This document shows positions 56,507 to 64,000 of a DNA stretch of 64,000 nucleotides, piece after piece (within the stretch, counting starts at the first letter, position 1; each line of letters starts with the position of its first letter). The position numbers and the translations under genes were made by a program. The stretch comes from JACQLN01 sp049274895. Lineage in GTDB: Bacteria; Patescibacteriota; Minisyncoccia; JACQLN01. The stretch is taken from the NCBI GenBank assembly GCA_049274895.1, contig JBASTM010000022.1:1-64000 (forward strand), written 5' to 3'. Below the pieces are notes generated by a model, which was given only the letters and a program-made list of their open reading frames with translations, was not told the origin of the DNA and ran no database searches.

Positions 56507-56860
56507 ATGGCTGACCAAAGTGCGGCGCCAAGCTTGGGAAAAATAAGGGTGGTGGCTTACGTCAAAAACGGAGCCGTCTGGAGTATTCTGGCCACCCCGA
56601 GGGGGTTGAGGTCGTGTCTGAATAAGCACAAGGATGATCCGAGGCATCACAACCGGATGCCTAACCTGCAGGAATTCGCCCAGATGATCCGGGCGGTGGA
56701 GGTTCTCCTGCCGGAAGATCCGAACACGGATCACCCCACGCTGGAGCGCTGCATTGGGATTGAGGAGTTCGTAGTGTCCGGTGAAAACTACCGGGACACG
56801 GGAGCTGGCACCGTTGACCATCAACGGGCTGGCCAGGCCAGATCGGTCGCTGTAATCTAG
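56507..56860 (+). CDS. Small protein of unknown function
   Basis: The 117-aa protein starts MADQSAAPSLGKIRVVAYVKNGAVW and is a soluble alpha/beta protein (MPNLQEFAQMIRAVEVLLPED, then CIGIEEFVVSGENY). I do not recognise it. The frame is open to 56333, but that part overlaps promoter and leader, so the ATG at 56507 is used. A promoter, a long leader and a terminator surround it as a single-gene unit. Confidence 0.55.
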   Translation: MADQSAAPSLGKIRVVAYVKNGAVWSILATPRGLRSCLNKHKDDPRHHNRMPNLQEFAQMIRAVEVLLPEDPNTDHPTLERCIGIEEFVVSGENYRDTGAGTVDHQRAGQARSVAVI

Positions 56861-56872
56861 CGACCACACCAC

Positions 56873-56908
56873 ACCGCCCCGAGCTTGTTGAGGGGCGGTC
56901 TTTTTATT
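56873..56908 (+). terminator. Terminator of the small-protein gene
   Basis: ACCGCCCC (56873-56880) pairs with GGGGCGGT (56892-56899), followed by CTTTTTATT. The loop region CCCCGAGCTTGTTGAGGGG resembles the CCCTGAGCTTGTCGAAGGG repeat. Confidence 0.85.
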
Positions 56909-57018
56909 GACTATTGTTGCCCTTATTGCTACCATCTAAATCAAACCTAGCGGCATACCTCGTGAATATAATAAATACTCTTAAAAAACCTTAAAAAGGC
57001 AAGGTTTTTGCTGATAAA

Positions 57019-57228
57019 ATGATTATAAACATCATCCAAATCGTCTTGGGAATTGGCCTCGCCGCCGCCGTTTTGTTACAGCGCCAAGGAGCCGGGCTTT
57101 CAGGCGCTTTCGGCGGCGAAGGCGAGTTTCATCATACCAAAAGAGGCGCCGAAAAATTTTTATTTATTGCCACCATAATACTCGCCATTTTATTTTTTGG
57201 CACCGCCCTTGCCAACATCATCTTTTAA
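57019..57228 (+). CDS. secG: Preprotein translocase subunit SecG
   Basis: The 69-aa protein has two helices (about 2-20 and 48-68) around the SecG loop LLQRQGAGLSGAFGGEGEFHHTKRG. It supports SecYEG in protein export. It is 6 nt ahead of the solute-binding protein gene. Confidence 0.9.
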   Translation: MIINIIQIVLGIGLAAAVLLQRQGAGLSGAFGGEGEFHHTKRGAEKFLFIATIILAILFFGTALANIIF

Positions 57229-57234
57229 CAATTA

Positions 57235-58998
57235 TTGGCCAACAGATTGATTACCTTTCTAGTTAAAAAAATTACCGCGCGCCTAAAGTTTTTACGTTCT
57301 CTTTCCGCCAATCACTGGCGCTACCTTTTAAGAAATCTTTCGGCCAGGGAGATAAATTTGATTTTGGTTTGGCTGGGTCTCGCCGCCGCCGCGGCTTTGT
57401 TTTTAAGCGGCTACGATTATTGGGCTTTAAGAGTGACGGCTCCAGACCAAGGCGGTATGTATACCGAGGGCTTAATCGGCGAACCGCGCTATCTTAACCC
57501 CGTGGTCTCTTCGGCCAACGAAGTTGACCGCGACATCACCACCTTGGTCTTGGCCGGTTTGGTAAAACACGATGGGTCCGGCCGGATAATCCCCGATCTT
57601 GCCGCCAAGTACGAGATCAAAGACGGGGGTAAAACTTACGAATTTACGCTGCGCGAAAACTTAAGTTGGCCCGACAAAAAACCTTTTACCGCCGATGATG
57701 TGGTTTTTACCATCAACTTAATAAAGGATCTTAAATACCAAAGCCCTTTGAGGAACAACTGGCAGGGAGTCAGAATAGAGAAAATAGACGATCTTAAGCT
57801 AGCCATACGCTTGCCGGTGGCCTACGAGCCCTTTTTAGAGAACGCCACCGTAGGCATAATGCCTCAACATTTGTGGAGCGGCATCCAGCCCCAAAATTTT
57901 CTGTTGACCCAGCTTAACTTAAAGCCGGTCGGCCTGGGGCCATACATGCTTAGCAAAATAACCAAGAACGCGGCTGGTTTGATCAGGTCTATGGAATTTT
58001 CTCCCAATCCGCGTTATTATGAAAAAGCCAACATCTCGCGTCTAGTGCTGCGCTTCTACGAAAATCAGAGCAATGTTATCAATGCTTACAAGCGCAGAGA
58101 AATAGACGGCTTCTCGTTAAGTTCCGTTCTGGAAAAAGATCAGCTCTCCACCGCCAGAAGTGTTGAGTTTTACGAGATAAAACTGCCCCGTTATTTTGGT
58201 GTGTTCTTTAATCAATCCAAGTCGGCGGTCTTATCCGAATTGGCGGTCCGCCAGGCCTTAACCCAAGCCACCGACAGAAATTTTATCGTGAGGGAGATAT
58301 TGAAAGATGAGGCGAGACCCCAAAGCGGCCCTTTCCCTTTTGGCTTGTTGGAGATTGGCGAATCAAAAAACAAGTTGGAGTATAATCCAGAAAAATCCCA
58401 GAGTATTCTGGAAAAAGCGGGTTGGAAAGTCGGCTCGGATGGTTTTAGAGAAAAAAAATTGAAAAATTCCAAAGCCTCCACGCGGCTGGAATTCGTGCTC
58501 ACCACCACCGACTGGCCCGAACTGACCCAGGTGTCCAGCGCCTTAAAAAGCGACTGGGAGAAAGTTGGGGCCAAGGTTAATTTAGATATTGTTCCGGTCA
58601 ACGCCATCCAAAACCAGACCATCCGCCCCCGCCAATACGAAGCTTTGCTTTTTGGAGAAGTGTTGGGTTTGAATCCCGATCCTTTTTCTTTCTGGCATTC
58701 CACCCAAAGAAAAGACCCGGGCTTGAACTTGGCGCTCTACAGCAATAAAAAAGCGGATACTCTTTTGGAAACGGCGCGCCAAACCAGCCAGAGCGCCGAT
58801 CGGGTGAAAAAATATCAAGACTTTCAGAATATCTTAAGTTCCGACGCGCCAGCCATATTTTTATACAGCCCCAACTACATTTATGCGGTTTCTAAAAAAA
58901 TAAAAAACTTGGATCTTAAAGCCGTCAACACACCCTCTCAAAGATTTGAGAACATAAACAAGTGGTATATAGCCACCCAAAGGGTGAAGGGGAAGTAG
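57235..58998 (+). CDS. ABC-type peptide-like solute-binding protein, family 5
   Basis: The 587-aa protein has a basic cytosolic N-terminus, one membrane helix (about 40-60) and an outer binding domain: GLIGEPRYLNPVVSSANEVDRDITTLVLAGLVKHD, YEFTLRENLSWPDKKPFTADDVVFTI, and GLNPDPFSFWHST. This is the SBP family 5 (oligopeptide/nickel) fold. The start is a TTG at 57235 with no Shine-Dalgarno; coupling with secG is likely. No permease or ATPase genes are adjacent. It may collect peptides from the surroundings or the host cell. Confidence 0.88.
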   Translation: MANRLITFLVKKITARLKFLRSLSANHWRYLLRNLSAREINLILVWLGLAAAAALFLSGYDYWALRVTAPDQGGMYTEGLIGEPRYLNPVVSSANEVDRDITTLVLAGLVKHDGSGRIIPDLAAKYEIKDGGKTYEFTLRENLSWPDKKPFTADDVVFTINLIKDLKYQSPLRNNWQGVRIEKIDDLKLAIRLPVAYEPFLENATVGIMPQHLWSGIQPQNFLLTQLNLKPVGLGPYMLSKITKNAAGLIRSMEFSPNPRYYEKANISRLVLRFYENQSNVINAYKRREIDGFSLSSVLEKDQLSTARSVEFYEIKLPRYFGVFFNQSKSAVLSELAVRQALTQATDRNFIVREILKDEARPQSGPFPFGLLEIGESKNKLEYNPEKSQSILEKAGWKVGSDGFREKKLKNSKASTRLEFVLTTTDWPELTQVSSALKSDWEKVGAKVNLDIVPVNAIQNQTIRPRQYEALLFGEVLGLNPDPFSFWHSTQRKDPGLNLALYSNKKADTLLETARQTSQSADRVKKYQDFQNILSSDAPAIFLYSPNYIYAVSKKIKNLDLKAVNTPSQRFENINKWYIATQRVKGK

Positions 58999-59037
58999 TA
59001 GATTCACCCCGCACCTTTTTGAATAAATACGCAGTCA

Positions 59038-59121
59038 GGGGACGTGGCGGAACTGGCAGACGCACTAGCTTCAGGAGCTAGCGAGAGCAATCTCATGGGA
59101 GTTCAAATCTCCCCGTCCCCA
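59038..59121 (+). tRNA. tRNA-Leu (anticodon CAG)
   Basis: GGGGACG (59038-59044) pairs with CGTCCCC (59114-59120), discriminator A. The anticodon stem CTAGC/GCTAG holds loop TTCAGGA with anticodon CAG; there is a long variable arm and a T arm around GTTCAAATC. The 84-nt length fits leucine. CCA is not encoded. Confidence 0.95.
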
Positions 59122-59148
59122 CAAGATTAGAAGTAAGCCAACTAAAAA

Positions 59149-61005
59149 ATGAATCAACCTTACCAGCCTTCTTTATCCGGCCGAGCATTTTTCAAACCGT
59201 CCGCCCATCAACCCCGGCGGCCTCAGCCAACCAGGCGCGGCCCCAGCCGTCCCCCGGGTCGTGCGGGTGGTTTTGTTCGCCCGCTGGAAAATAGAACGAG
59301 CGAACCTACAGACTCGCCCCAACAAAATTGCCTGCGCATTATTCCTTTGGGCGGCTTAGGCGAAGTGGGCCGCAATATGACCGTCATTGAGTGGCGCGAT
59401 TACGAACGGGATGACCGCGATATTTTACTGGTTGACTGCGGCGTTAGATTCCCCGAAGAAGACATGCCCGGCATAGACCTTATAATACCCAATATAAAAT
59501 ATCTGGAAGACAAGGCCGATAAAATCAGCGGCCTAATTTTCACGCACGGCCATTTTGACCATATCGGCGCCCTGCCTTACCTTCTGGAAAAAATAAGAAA
59601 CCCTTTGATTTACGCCGCGCCGTTGACCCGAGGCCTTATCGTTAAAAGGCACGACGAATTCAAGCACCTGCCCAAACTTCAGATAGATGAAATAAAAAGC
59701 GGAGACAAAAGAAAAATCGGCGTTTTTGAGGTGGAATTCATCCATATTAACCACAGCATCCCCGATGATATGGCTTTGTTGATAAAAACTCCGGTGGGCC
59801 CGATTATGTGCACTTCGGATTTTAAGTTTGACCATAATCCGGTTATAGACAAGCCCGCCGAGCTGGACCGCCTAAAAAAAATCGGCGACGATGGTTTGTT
59901 GTTGTTGATGTCCGACAGCACCGGCGCCGAAGAACCGGGCCACTCCATTTCCGAATCCGACATCCAGGTCAATTTGGAAAAATTGATAGTTGAAGCGCCG
60001 GGCCGGGTTATTGTGGGTATGTTCGCCTCGGCCATCAACCGCGTCCAACAGATTATAACCATCTCCGAAAAATACGGCCGCAAGGTGGTGGTGGAGGGCT
60101 TTAGCATGAAAGCCGCGGTGGAGGTCTCCAAAGTTTTGGGCTACATCAAAACCAAAAAAGGCACTTTAATTTCGGCTGCGGAAAGCAACAAATACGCCGA
60201 CAATAAAATAACCATTTTGGGCACGGGCGGACAAGGCGAAGAAAACGCGGTTTTGATGCGGCTGGCCACTCATCGCCACAAGCAATTGGAACTTAAAAAA
60301 GGCGATACCATTATATTTTCTTCCTCCATTATTCCCGGCAATGAACGCACCATTCAACATCTAAAAGACAATCTGTTGCGCCATGGCGTTAAAGTTTACA
60401 ACTATAAGATGCTGGATATTCATGCCGGCGGCCACGGCCACCAGGACGATTTGATGTATATGTTGGAACTGGTGCGGCCCAAGTTTTTGATGCCGGTCCA
60501 CGGCCAACTATCTATGTTGTTCGCTATGAAGGATCTGGGTTTAAGAGCGGGTATGCCCGAAGGAAATATCACTGTGGTGGAAAACGGCAACGTGGTTAGA
60601 ATCACCTCGGACTCAATCTCGGTGGACAAGAAATCGGTGCCGGCCGAACTCGTTATGGTGGACGGCTTGGGCGTGGGCGATGTCGGTTCGGTGGTGTTGC
60701 GCGACCGGCAGATGTTGGCCGAAGACGGTATGTTTGTGGTGGTGGCGGTGGTGGACTCGCGGAGCGGCCGGGTGCGCAGCAGCCCCGACATCATCTCGCG
60801 CGGTTTCATTTACTTGCGCGACAACAAACAGATGCTCCAGGAAGCCCGCATAATCATTAGAAAAGTTATAGAAAGATCCACCGCCGGCGAACATCCTTTC
60901 AACGACGCTTTAATTAAAGAAGAAATCAAAGAGCGGTTGGGCCAATTTTTGTTCCAAAAAACTCACCGCCGCCCCATGGTTCTGCCGGTGCTGATTCAGG
61001 TCTGA
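59149..61005 (+). CDS. rnj: Ribonuclease J
   Basis: The 618-aa protein has a Pro/Arg-rich disordered N-terminus (about 1-62) and then the metallo-beta-lactamase/beta-CASP core: LGGLGEVGRNMTVIE, THGHFDHIGALPYL (zinc site), FIHINHSIPD, TSDFKFDHNP, and the beta-CASP motifs GMFASAINRVQQI, SSSIIPGNERTI and MPVHGQLSML. The C-terminal domain is present. It degrades and processes RNA by 5'-3' exo- and endonuclease activity. The basic tail at the N-terminus is longer than in Bacillus. Confidence 0.95.
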   Translation: MNQPYQPSLSGRAFFKPSAHQPRRPQPTRRGPSRPPGRAGGFVRPLENRTSEPTDSPQQNCLRIIPLGGLGEVGRNMTVIEWRDYERDDRDILLVDCGVRFPEEDMPGIDLIIPNIKYLEDKADKISGLIFTHGHFDHIGALPYLLEKIRNPLIYAAPLTRGLIVKRHDEFKHLPKLQIDEIKSGDKRKIGVFEVEFIHINHSIPDDMALLIKTPVGPIMCTSDFKFDHNPVIDKPAELDRLKKIGDDGLLLLMSDSTGAEEPGHSISESDIQVNLEKLIVEAPGRVIVGMFASAINRVQQIITISEKYGRKVVVEGFSMKAAVEVSKVLGYIKTKKGTLISAAESNKYADNKITILGTGGQGEENAVLMRLATHRHKQLELKKGDTIIFSSSIIPGNERTIQHLKDNLLRHGVKVYNYKMLDIHAGGHGHQDDLMYMLELVRPKFLMPVHGQLSMLFAMKDLGLRAGMPEGNITVVENGNVVRITSDSISVDKKSVPAELVMVDGLGVGDVGSVVLRDRQMLAEDGMFVVVAVVDSRSGRVRSSPDIISRGFIYLRDNKQMLQEARIIIRKVIERSTAGEHPFNDALIKEEIKERLGQFLFQKTHRRPMVLPVLIQV

Positions 61006-61116
61006 CATAAATTCAAAACTTAAAAATTGAATCTCAAAATTCTTGATTTTATCCAAGAAAATGTTCTAAAACTCCTAAGCCTGGCTTAGGCAATCGGTAA
61101 AGAAAGATAAAAAAGA

Positions 61117-61143
61117 CCCGCGTGTCAGTGTAGACCACGCGGG
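61117..61143 (-). terminator. Terminator of the unknown gene at 61204
   Basis: CCCGCGTG (61117-61124) pairs with CACGCGGG (61136-61143), followed on the minus strand by TCTTTTTTAT. Confidence 0.85.
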
Positions 61144-61203
61144 ACAAGGGACACAGGAACCAAGGGGAGCCAGAAGTTTCAAGCGCCCGAGGTTCCAAGG
61201 GCA

Positions 61204-61749
61204 CTACTTGCTGGCGGGCTTGTCCGCCGGAGAGGCGGGAACGAGCCAGCGCCAGAACTCGCCAATCACGTCCCCGGCCCAGTAGAAGTCGGAGACGCCG
61301 CAGGAAAAGACATCCGGGAAGCGGACGTAGCCGCGCGGAAAGACCCACGAAGGATCCGCGAACCCGACGGGGTCGTTGCCGTCGTAGCGCGGGAAAGCGG
61401 CTTTGAACGCTTCCCGCCACTGGCCCTCCGGAACCGGGCCGTACTGCGCCAGCTTCTCCCGCACCTCGTCCAGGTTGCGGTAGTAGCCGACGCGCACCAA
61501 CTTGAATCGCCGCGTCTGGACGCCGGACAGCTTCTGGCCGGTGAACTGCAACATCTCCGGCTCGCTGTAGCTGTAGCCGTCGTTGCGCACCATCTCGATC
61601 GGGTCGGCCTCGGGCGCGCTGAAGTTGAACGTCAGTTCAAACTCATCGCCGTCGGCCGGGTACTGCGGGCGGGCACGGTCGAATACGTCATCCTGATGCC
61701 GAGCGAAATGCCCTAACTGCTCGTCCGTCGGGACAGCTTTCGCCGTCAT
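61204..61749 (-). CDS. Unknown soluble protein of accessory type
   Basis: The 181-aa protein starts MTAKAVPTDEQLGHFARHQDDVF and continues with an aromatic-rich beta-type domain (FELTFNFSAPEADPIEMVRN, GYYRNLDEVREKLAQYG, WVFPRGYVRFPD). I do not recognise it. Base composition is GC-rich compared with its neighbours. AGGAGG stands before the ATG at 61749, although the frame is open to 61827. The leader starts with TGTACCTTAAA just after TATACT on the minus strand (about 61835-61816). Confidence 0.55.
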   Translation of the reverse strand: MTAKAVPTDEQLGHFARHQDDVFDRARPQYPADGDEFELTFNFSAPEADPIEMVRNDGYSYSEPEMLQFTGQKLSGVQTRRFKLVRVGYYRNLDEVREKLAQYGPVPEGQWREAFKAAFPRYDGNDPVGFADPSWVFPRGYVRFPDVFSCGVSDFYWAGDVIGEFWRWLVPASPADKPASK

Positions 61750-61897
61750 GACAAAGCCTCCTATGGTTTTGGCAACCAAGCATCCGCCGCTTTGGCGGAT
61801 CCCAGATAAGCCGGTTTTAAGGTACAATACAAGTATAGCAAATCATTGACTTTCTATCAAATGACTTGTTCTAGGAAATAACACTTAATGGGAAAAT

Positions 61898-63232
61898 CTA
61901 GTATTGGATGATGTTCTCTATTTCTTCTTTAAGTTTACTCAACTTCTTTTCATCATCCCCTTCCAAATTCAGCCGCCACAAGTTTTCGGTGTGGGAGCGG
62001 CGCAGGTTGAACCTCCAATCTGGATAATCCACAGTTAAACCGTCCAGCTCGTTTATCTTGCCGTCTTGGTATTTTGATTTAAGGTCGCCGATGATTCTGT
62101 CTACCCTACCCTCAAAGGGCAAATTTATTTCCGGAAAAATCACATAGCGGCGGTAAGGTTCCAAAAGGCGGGACAGCGGTTTTTTGGTTCGGGTTAAAAT
62201 TTTAAGCAGACTCAACAGAGCCCAAAGACCGCTGTCACCGTAGTAAAAATCCTTAAAAAAATAATGGCCTGATTTTTCCACGCCCAAAACGGCCTTTTCT
62301 TTTTTCATGGCTCGTTGGATATTGGTCCGCCCCACTTTAGAAACCACCAGCTTGATTTTGTTGCGCCCGGCCACGGCATCCACAACCTTGGCCACCGCAA
62401 TGGCTTTAACAGCCGTTTTAATTTTGGCCGGATCGGCATCCAGCATCAAGGCAAAGATATAGGCCGGATCAACCGCTGCTCCAGTCTCATCTAAAAACAA
62501 AATCCTATCGCCGTCGCCGTCCACCACAGCGCCCAGATCGAATTTTTTTGTTTTCATTAATATCTTAATCCCTTTTTGGCTGGCTTCTTCCAAAGGGTTG
62601 GGACCGTGGGCCGGAAAATTGCCGTTGGGGGCTTCGTTGATGGTGACAAAATCAATCTTTAACTGTTCTAATACTTTCCCAAACTCCAGCCCGGCCACAC
62701 CGTGGGAAAAATCCAAAGCAATTTTAATTTTGGCTGGGGCAAACTTGAACCCAGCCCCAACAAAATCAAGATACTCTCGCACTGGAGAGTGTTTGAGGTA
62801 AATGGTCTGAACTGGTCTAGGCAAATCCACCTTGAGACTCAATTTTTCGAATCTATTTTTTAATCTCGAGCAACCAGAATTTTTGTCTATTACACCCAGC
62901 TTGGCCGAAAAAATTTTAAGCCCGTTTTGATCTTTGGGATTATGCGAAGCGGTGATGATCAAAGTGTCTCTCTTAAAATACCGCGAATACCATAAACCGA
63001 AGGGCGTGCTGACGCGTCCCAGATCCACCACTTTTACCTTTTGACTGTTAAGCCCTGCAGCCAGATACAAAAATAAAGTATCCGAAGACAGCCGGGCATC
63101 CCGGCCTAGGGCAATTTTTTTGGTCTGGAGGGTTAAGGCCATGGCTCGGCCCAAGTTGTAAAAAACAGTTTCGTTGATTTCTCCGGGATAGCGGCCGCGA
63201 ATGTCGTAGTCGTGAAATATATTTTGATACAT
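61898..63232 (-). CDS. Phosphomannomutase/phosphoglucomutase
   Basis: The 444-aa protein belongs to the alpha-D-phosphohexomutases: FHDYDIRGRYPGEI at the start, TASHNPKDQNGLKIF with the phosphorylated Ser, DGDGDRI (metal site), GVEKSGHYFFKDFY (sugar loop) and RRSHTENLWRLNLEG (phosphate loop). It interconverts hexose 6- and 1-phosphates for surface sugars, which could feed the polyprenyl-sugar transferase at 41712. It diverges from ychF with short spacing. Confidence 0.93.
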   Translation of the reverse strand: MYQNIFHDYDIRGRYPGEINETVFYNLGRAMALTLQTKKIALGRDARLSSDTLFLYLAAGLNSQKVKVVDLGRVSTPFGLWYSRYFKRDTLIITASHNPKDQNGLKIFSAKLGVIDKNSGCSRLKNRFEKLSLKVDLPRPVQTIYLKHSPVREYLDFVGAGFKFAPAKIKIALDFSHGVAGLEFGKVLEQLKIDFVTINEAPNGNFPAHGPNPLEEASQKGIKILMKTKKFDLGAVVDGDGDRILFLDETGAAVDPAYIFALMLDADPAKIKTAVKAIAVAKVVDAVAGRNKIKLVVSKVGRTNIQRAMKKEKAVLGVEKSGHYFFKDFYYGDSGLWALLSLLKILTRTKKPLSRLLEPYRRYVIFPEINLPFEGRVDRIIGDLKSKYQDGKINELDGLTVDYPDWRFNLRRSHTENLWRLNLEGDDEKKLSKLKEEIENIIQY

Positions 63233-63240
63233 GCTATATC

Positions 63241-63246
63241 TATAAT
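63241..63246 (+). promoter_or_regulatory. -10 box of ychF
   Basis: TATAAT ends 13 nt before the ATG at 63260, giving a leader of about 7 nt and no Shine-Dalgarno. Confidence 0.5.
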
Positions 63247-63259
63247 ATCACAATAAAAT

Positions 63260-64000
63260 ATGATCAAGATTGGCATAGTCGGTCTGCCTAACGTAGGCAA
63301 ATCCACTTTATTTAAAATCTTAACCCAAAAAGAAGTAGTTATCGCCAATTACCCTTTCGCCACCATCGATCCCAATATCGGCGTGGTGGCAGTGCCCGAT
63401 GAGCGTTTGGATCAGCTGGCCGATTTCTCGCGTTCAAAAAAGATTGTGCCGGCCGTAATAGAGTTCGCCGACATCGCCGGCTTGGTTAAAGGCGCCGCGC
63501 AAGGTTTGGGTTTGGGCAATGAGTTTTTATCCAACATCCGCGACGTGGATGCCATCTTGCACTTAGTCAGAGTCTTTAAGGATAGTAATATTATCCACGT
63601 GGAAAACGAACCGGAGGCGGCTCGGGATTTCGAGATCATAAATCTGGAGCTGGTTTTGAAAGATTTGGATGTGGCCTCGCGAGCTTTGTCCAAAGCCGAA
63701 TCGGACGCTAAAAGCGGCGATAAAACCAAAATCAAACGGCGCGAGGTTTTGCAAAAAATAAAATCAATTTTGGAAAATAACCAACTGCTCCACAACCATC
63801 TTGATCCGGACGCGGCTGAAATCGCCTACGAAATCGGCCTCTTGACCTATAAACCGATGTTGGTGGTTTTTAATATCTCGGAAACGGAACTTGCTGAAAA
63901 TTGGAAACCAAATGAAGTTTTAAAAAAATCACTGGGCACTATGCCTTACCTTGCCATTCCGATTGGGTTGGAAGCAATGGCCTCCGACGCGGCCGAATCG
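63260..64000 (+). CDS. ychF: YchF/OLA1-type P-loop ATPase (partial)
   Basis: The first 247 codons are in the window and the frame is open at the edge; the family is about 365 aa. It has GLPNVGKST (P-loop), NYPFATIDPN (switch I), DIAGLVKGAAQGLGLGN (G3 region), and LHLVRVFKD. The middle coiled-coil insertion (about 129-170) is present. YchF binds ribosomes and prefers ATP. The C-terminal TGS domain lies outside the window. Confidence 0.95.
   Translation, partial: MIKIGIVGLPNVGKSTLFKILTQKEVVIANYPFATIDPNIGVVAVPDERLDQLADFSRSKKIVPAVIEFADIAGLVKGAAQGLGLGNEFLSNIRDVDAILHLVRVFKDSNIIHVENEPEAARDFEIINLELVLKDLDVASRALSKAESDAKSGDKTKIKRREVLQKIKSILENNQLLHNHLDPDAAEIAYEIGLLTYKPMLVVFNISETELAENWKPNEVLKKSLGTMPYLAIPIGLEAMASDAAES

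Overview
The window looks like a chromosome segment of a Candidate Phyla Radiation (Patescibacteria) bacterium, most likely of the Parcubacteria/Paceibacteria group. The signs are compact informational and cell-wall genes with 4-nt stop/start overlaps, many conserved short proteins of unknown role, a short AspRS, a short UvrC, scattered single tRNA genes and very little biosynthesis. UGA is used as an ordinary stop (uvrC and rnj both end in TGA), so the UGA=Gly code of Gracilibacteria/SR1 does not apply. The lineage call is inference; no rRNA gene or marker tree is available here.

Layout. 1-9.5 kb: DUF192 and FemAB proteins, tRNA-Gln, a deoxyribosyltransferase-like protein, an ASCH-type fusion, a small regulator, a DEAH helicase, a DEAD-box helicase with a structured leader, and Obg. 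9.5-15.8 kb: an accessory module. Four minus-strand genes (PP2C phosphatase, YegI-like kinase/zinc-ribbon/propeller, nicotinamidase-like hydrolase, VWA protein) diverge from nicotinate phosphoribosyltransferase (pncB), and matching 21-bp palindromes lie between the two units. 15.9-24 kb: dnaX, a DUF4015 hydrolase, a metal ABC transporter, fmt-def, plsC, an ATP-grasp protein and a methyltransferase. 24-31 kb: a Cys-tailed protein, a second methyltransferase with a histidine kinase, a PaaX/Cas2-like regulator between two palindromic sites, then aspS-scpA-scpB and a D,D-carboxypeptidase. 32-41 kb: mraY, ftsW, murG, gltX and an M23 peptidase, interrupted by a REP-associated (RAYT) transposase, a secreted protein and a D-aminoacylase-like gene. 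41-51 kb: small accessory proteins, tRNA-Ser, htpX, a three-gene operon of tiny proteins, lemA, groEL/groES and a probable structured ncRNA. 52-64 kb: uvrA and uvrC divergent, a structured leader and small protein, secG, a solute-binding protein, tRNA-Leu, RNase J, a phosphohexomutase and the start of ychF.

Two expression styles coexist. Many core genes have a TATAAT-like box 6-9 nt before the start codon and no Shine-Dalgarno, which suggests leaderless mRNAs (uvrA, dnaX, lemA, htpX, aspS and others). The accessory genes have strong AGGAG sites, leaders of tens of nt, their own hairpin terminators and recurring leader words (TGTACCTTAAA or AGTTCTT-A).

The strongest candidates for something new are (i) the kinase/phosphatase/VWA triad joined to NAD salvage under shared palindromic operators, and (ii) short palindromes and other repeats that sit in frame inside conserved genes (fmt, murG, uvrC, dnaX, htpX, uvrA and the RAYT gene itself) in a genome segment that carries a RAYT transposase, resembling REP elements and Rickettsia palindromic elements.
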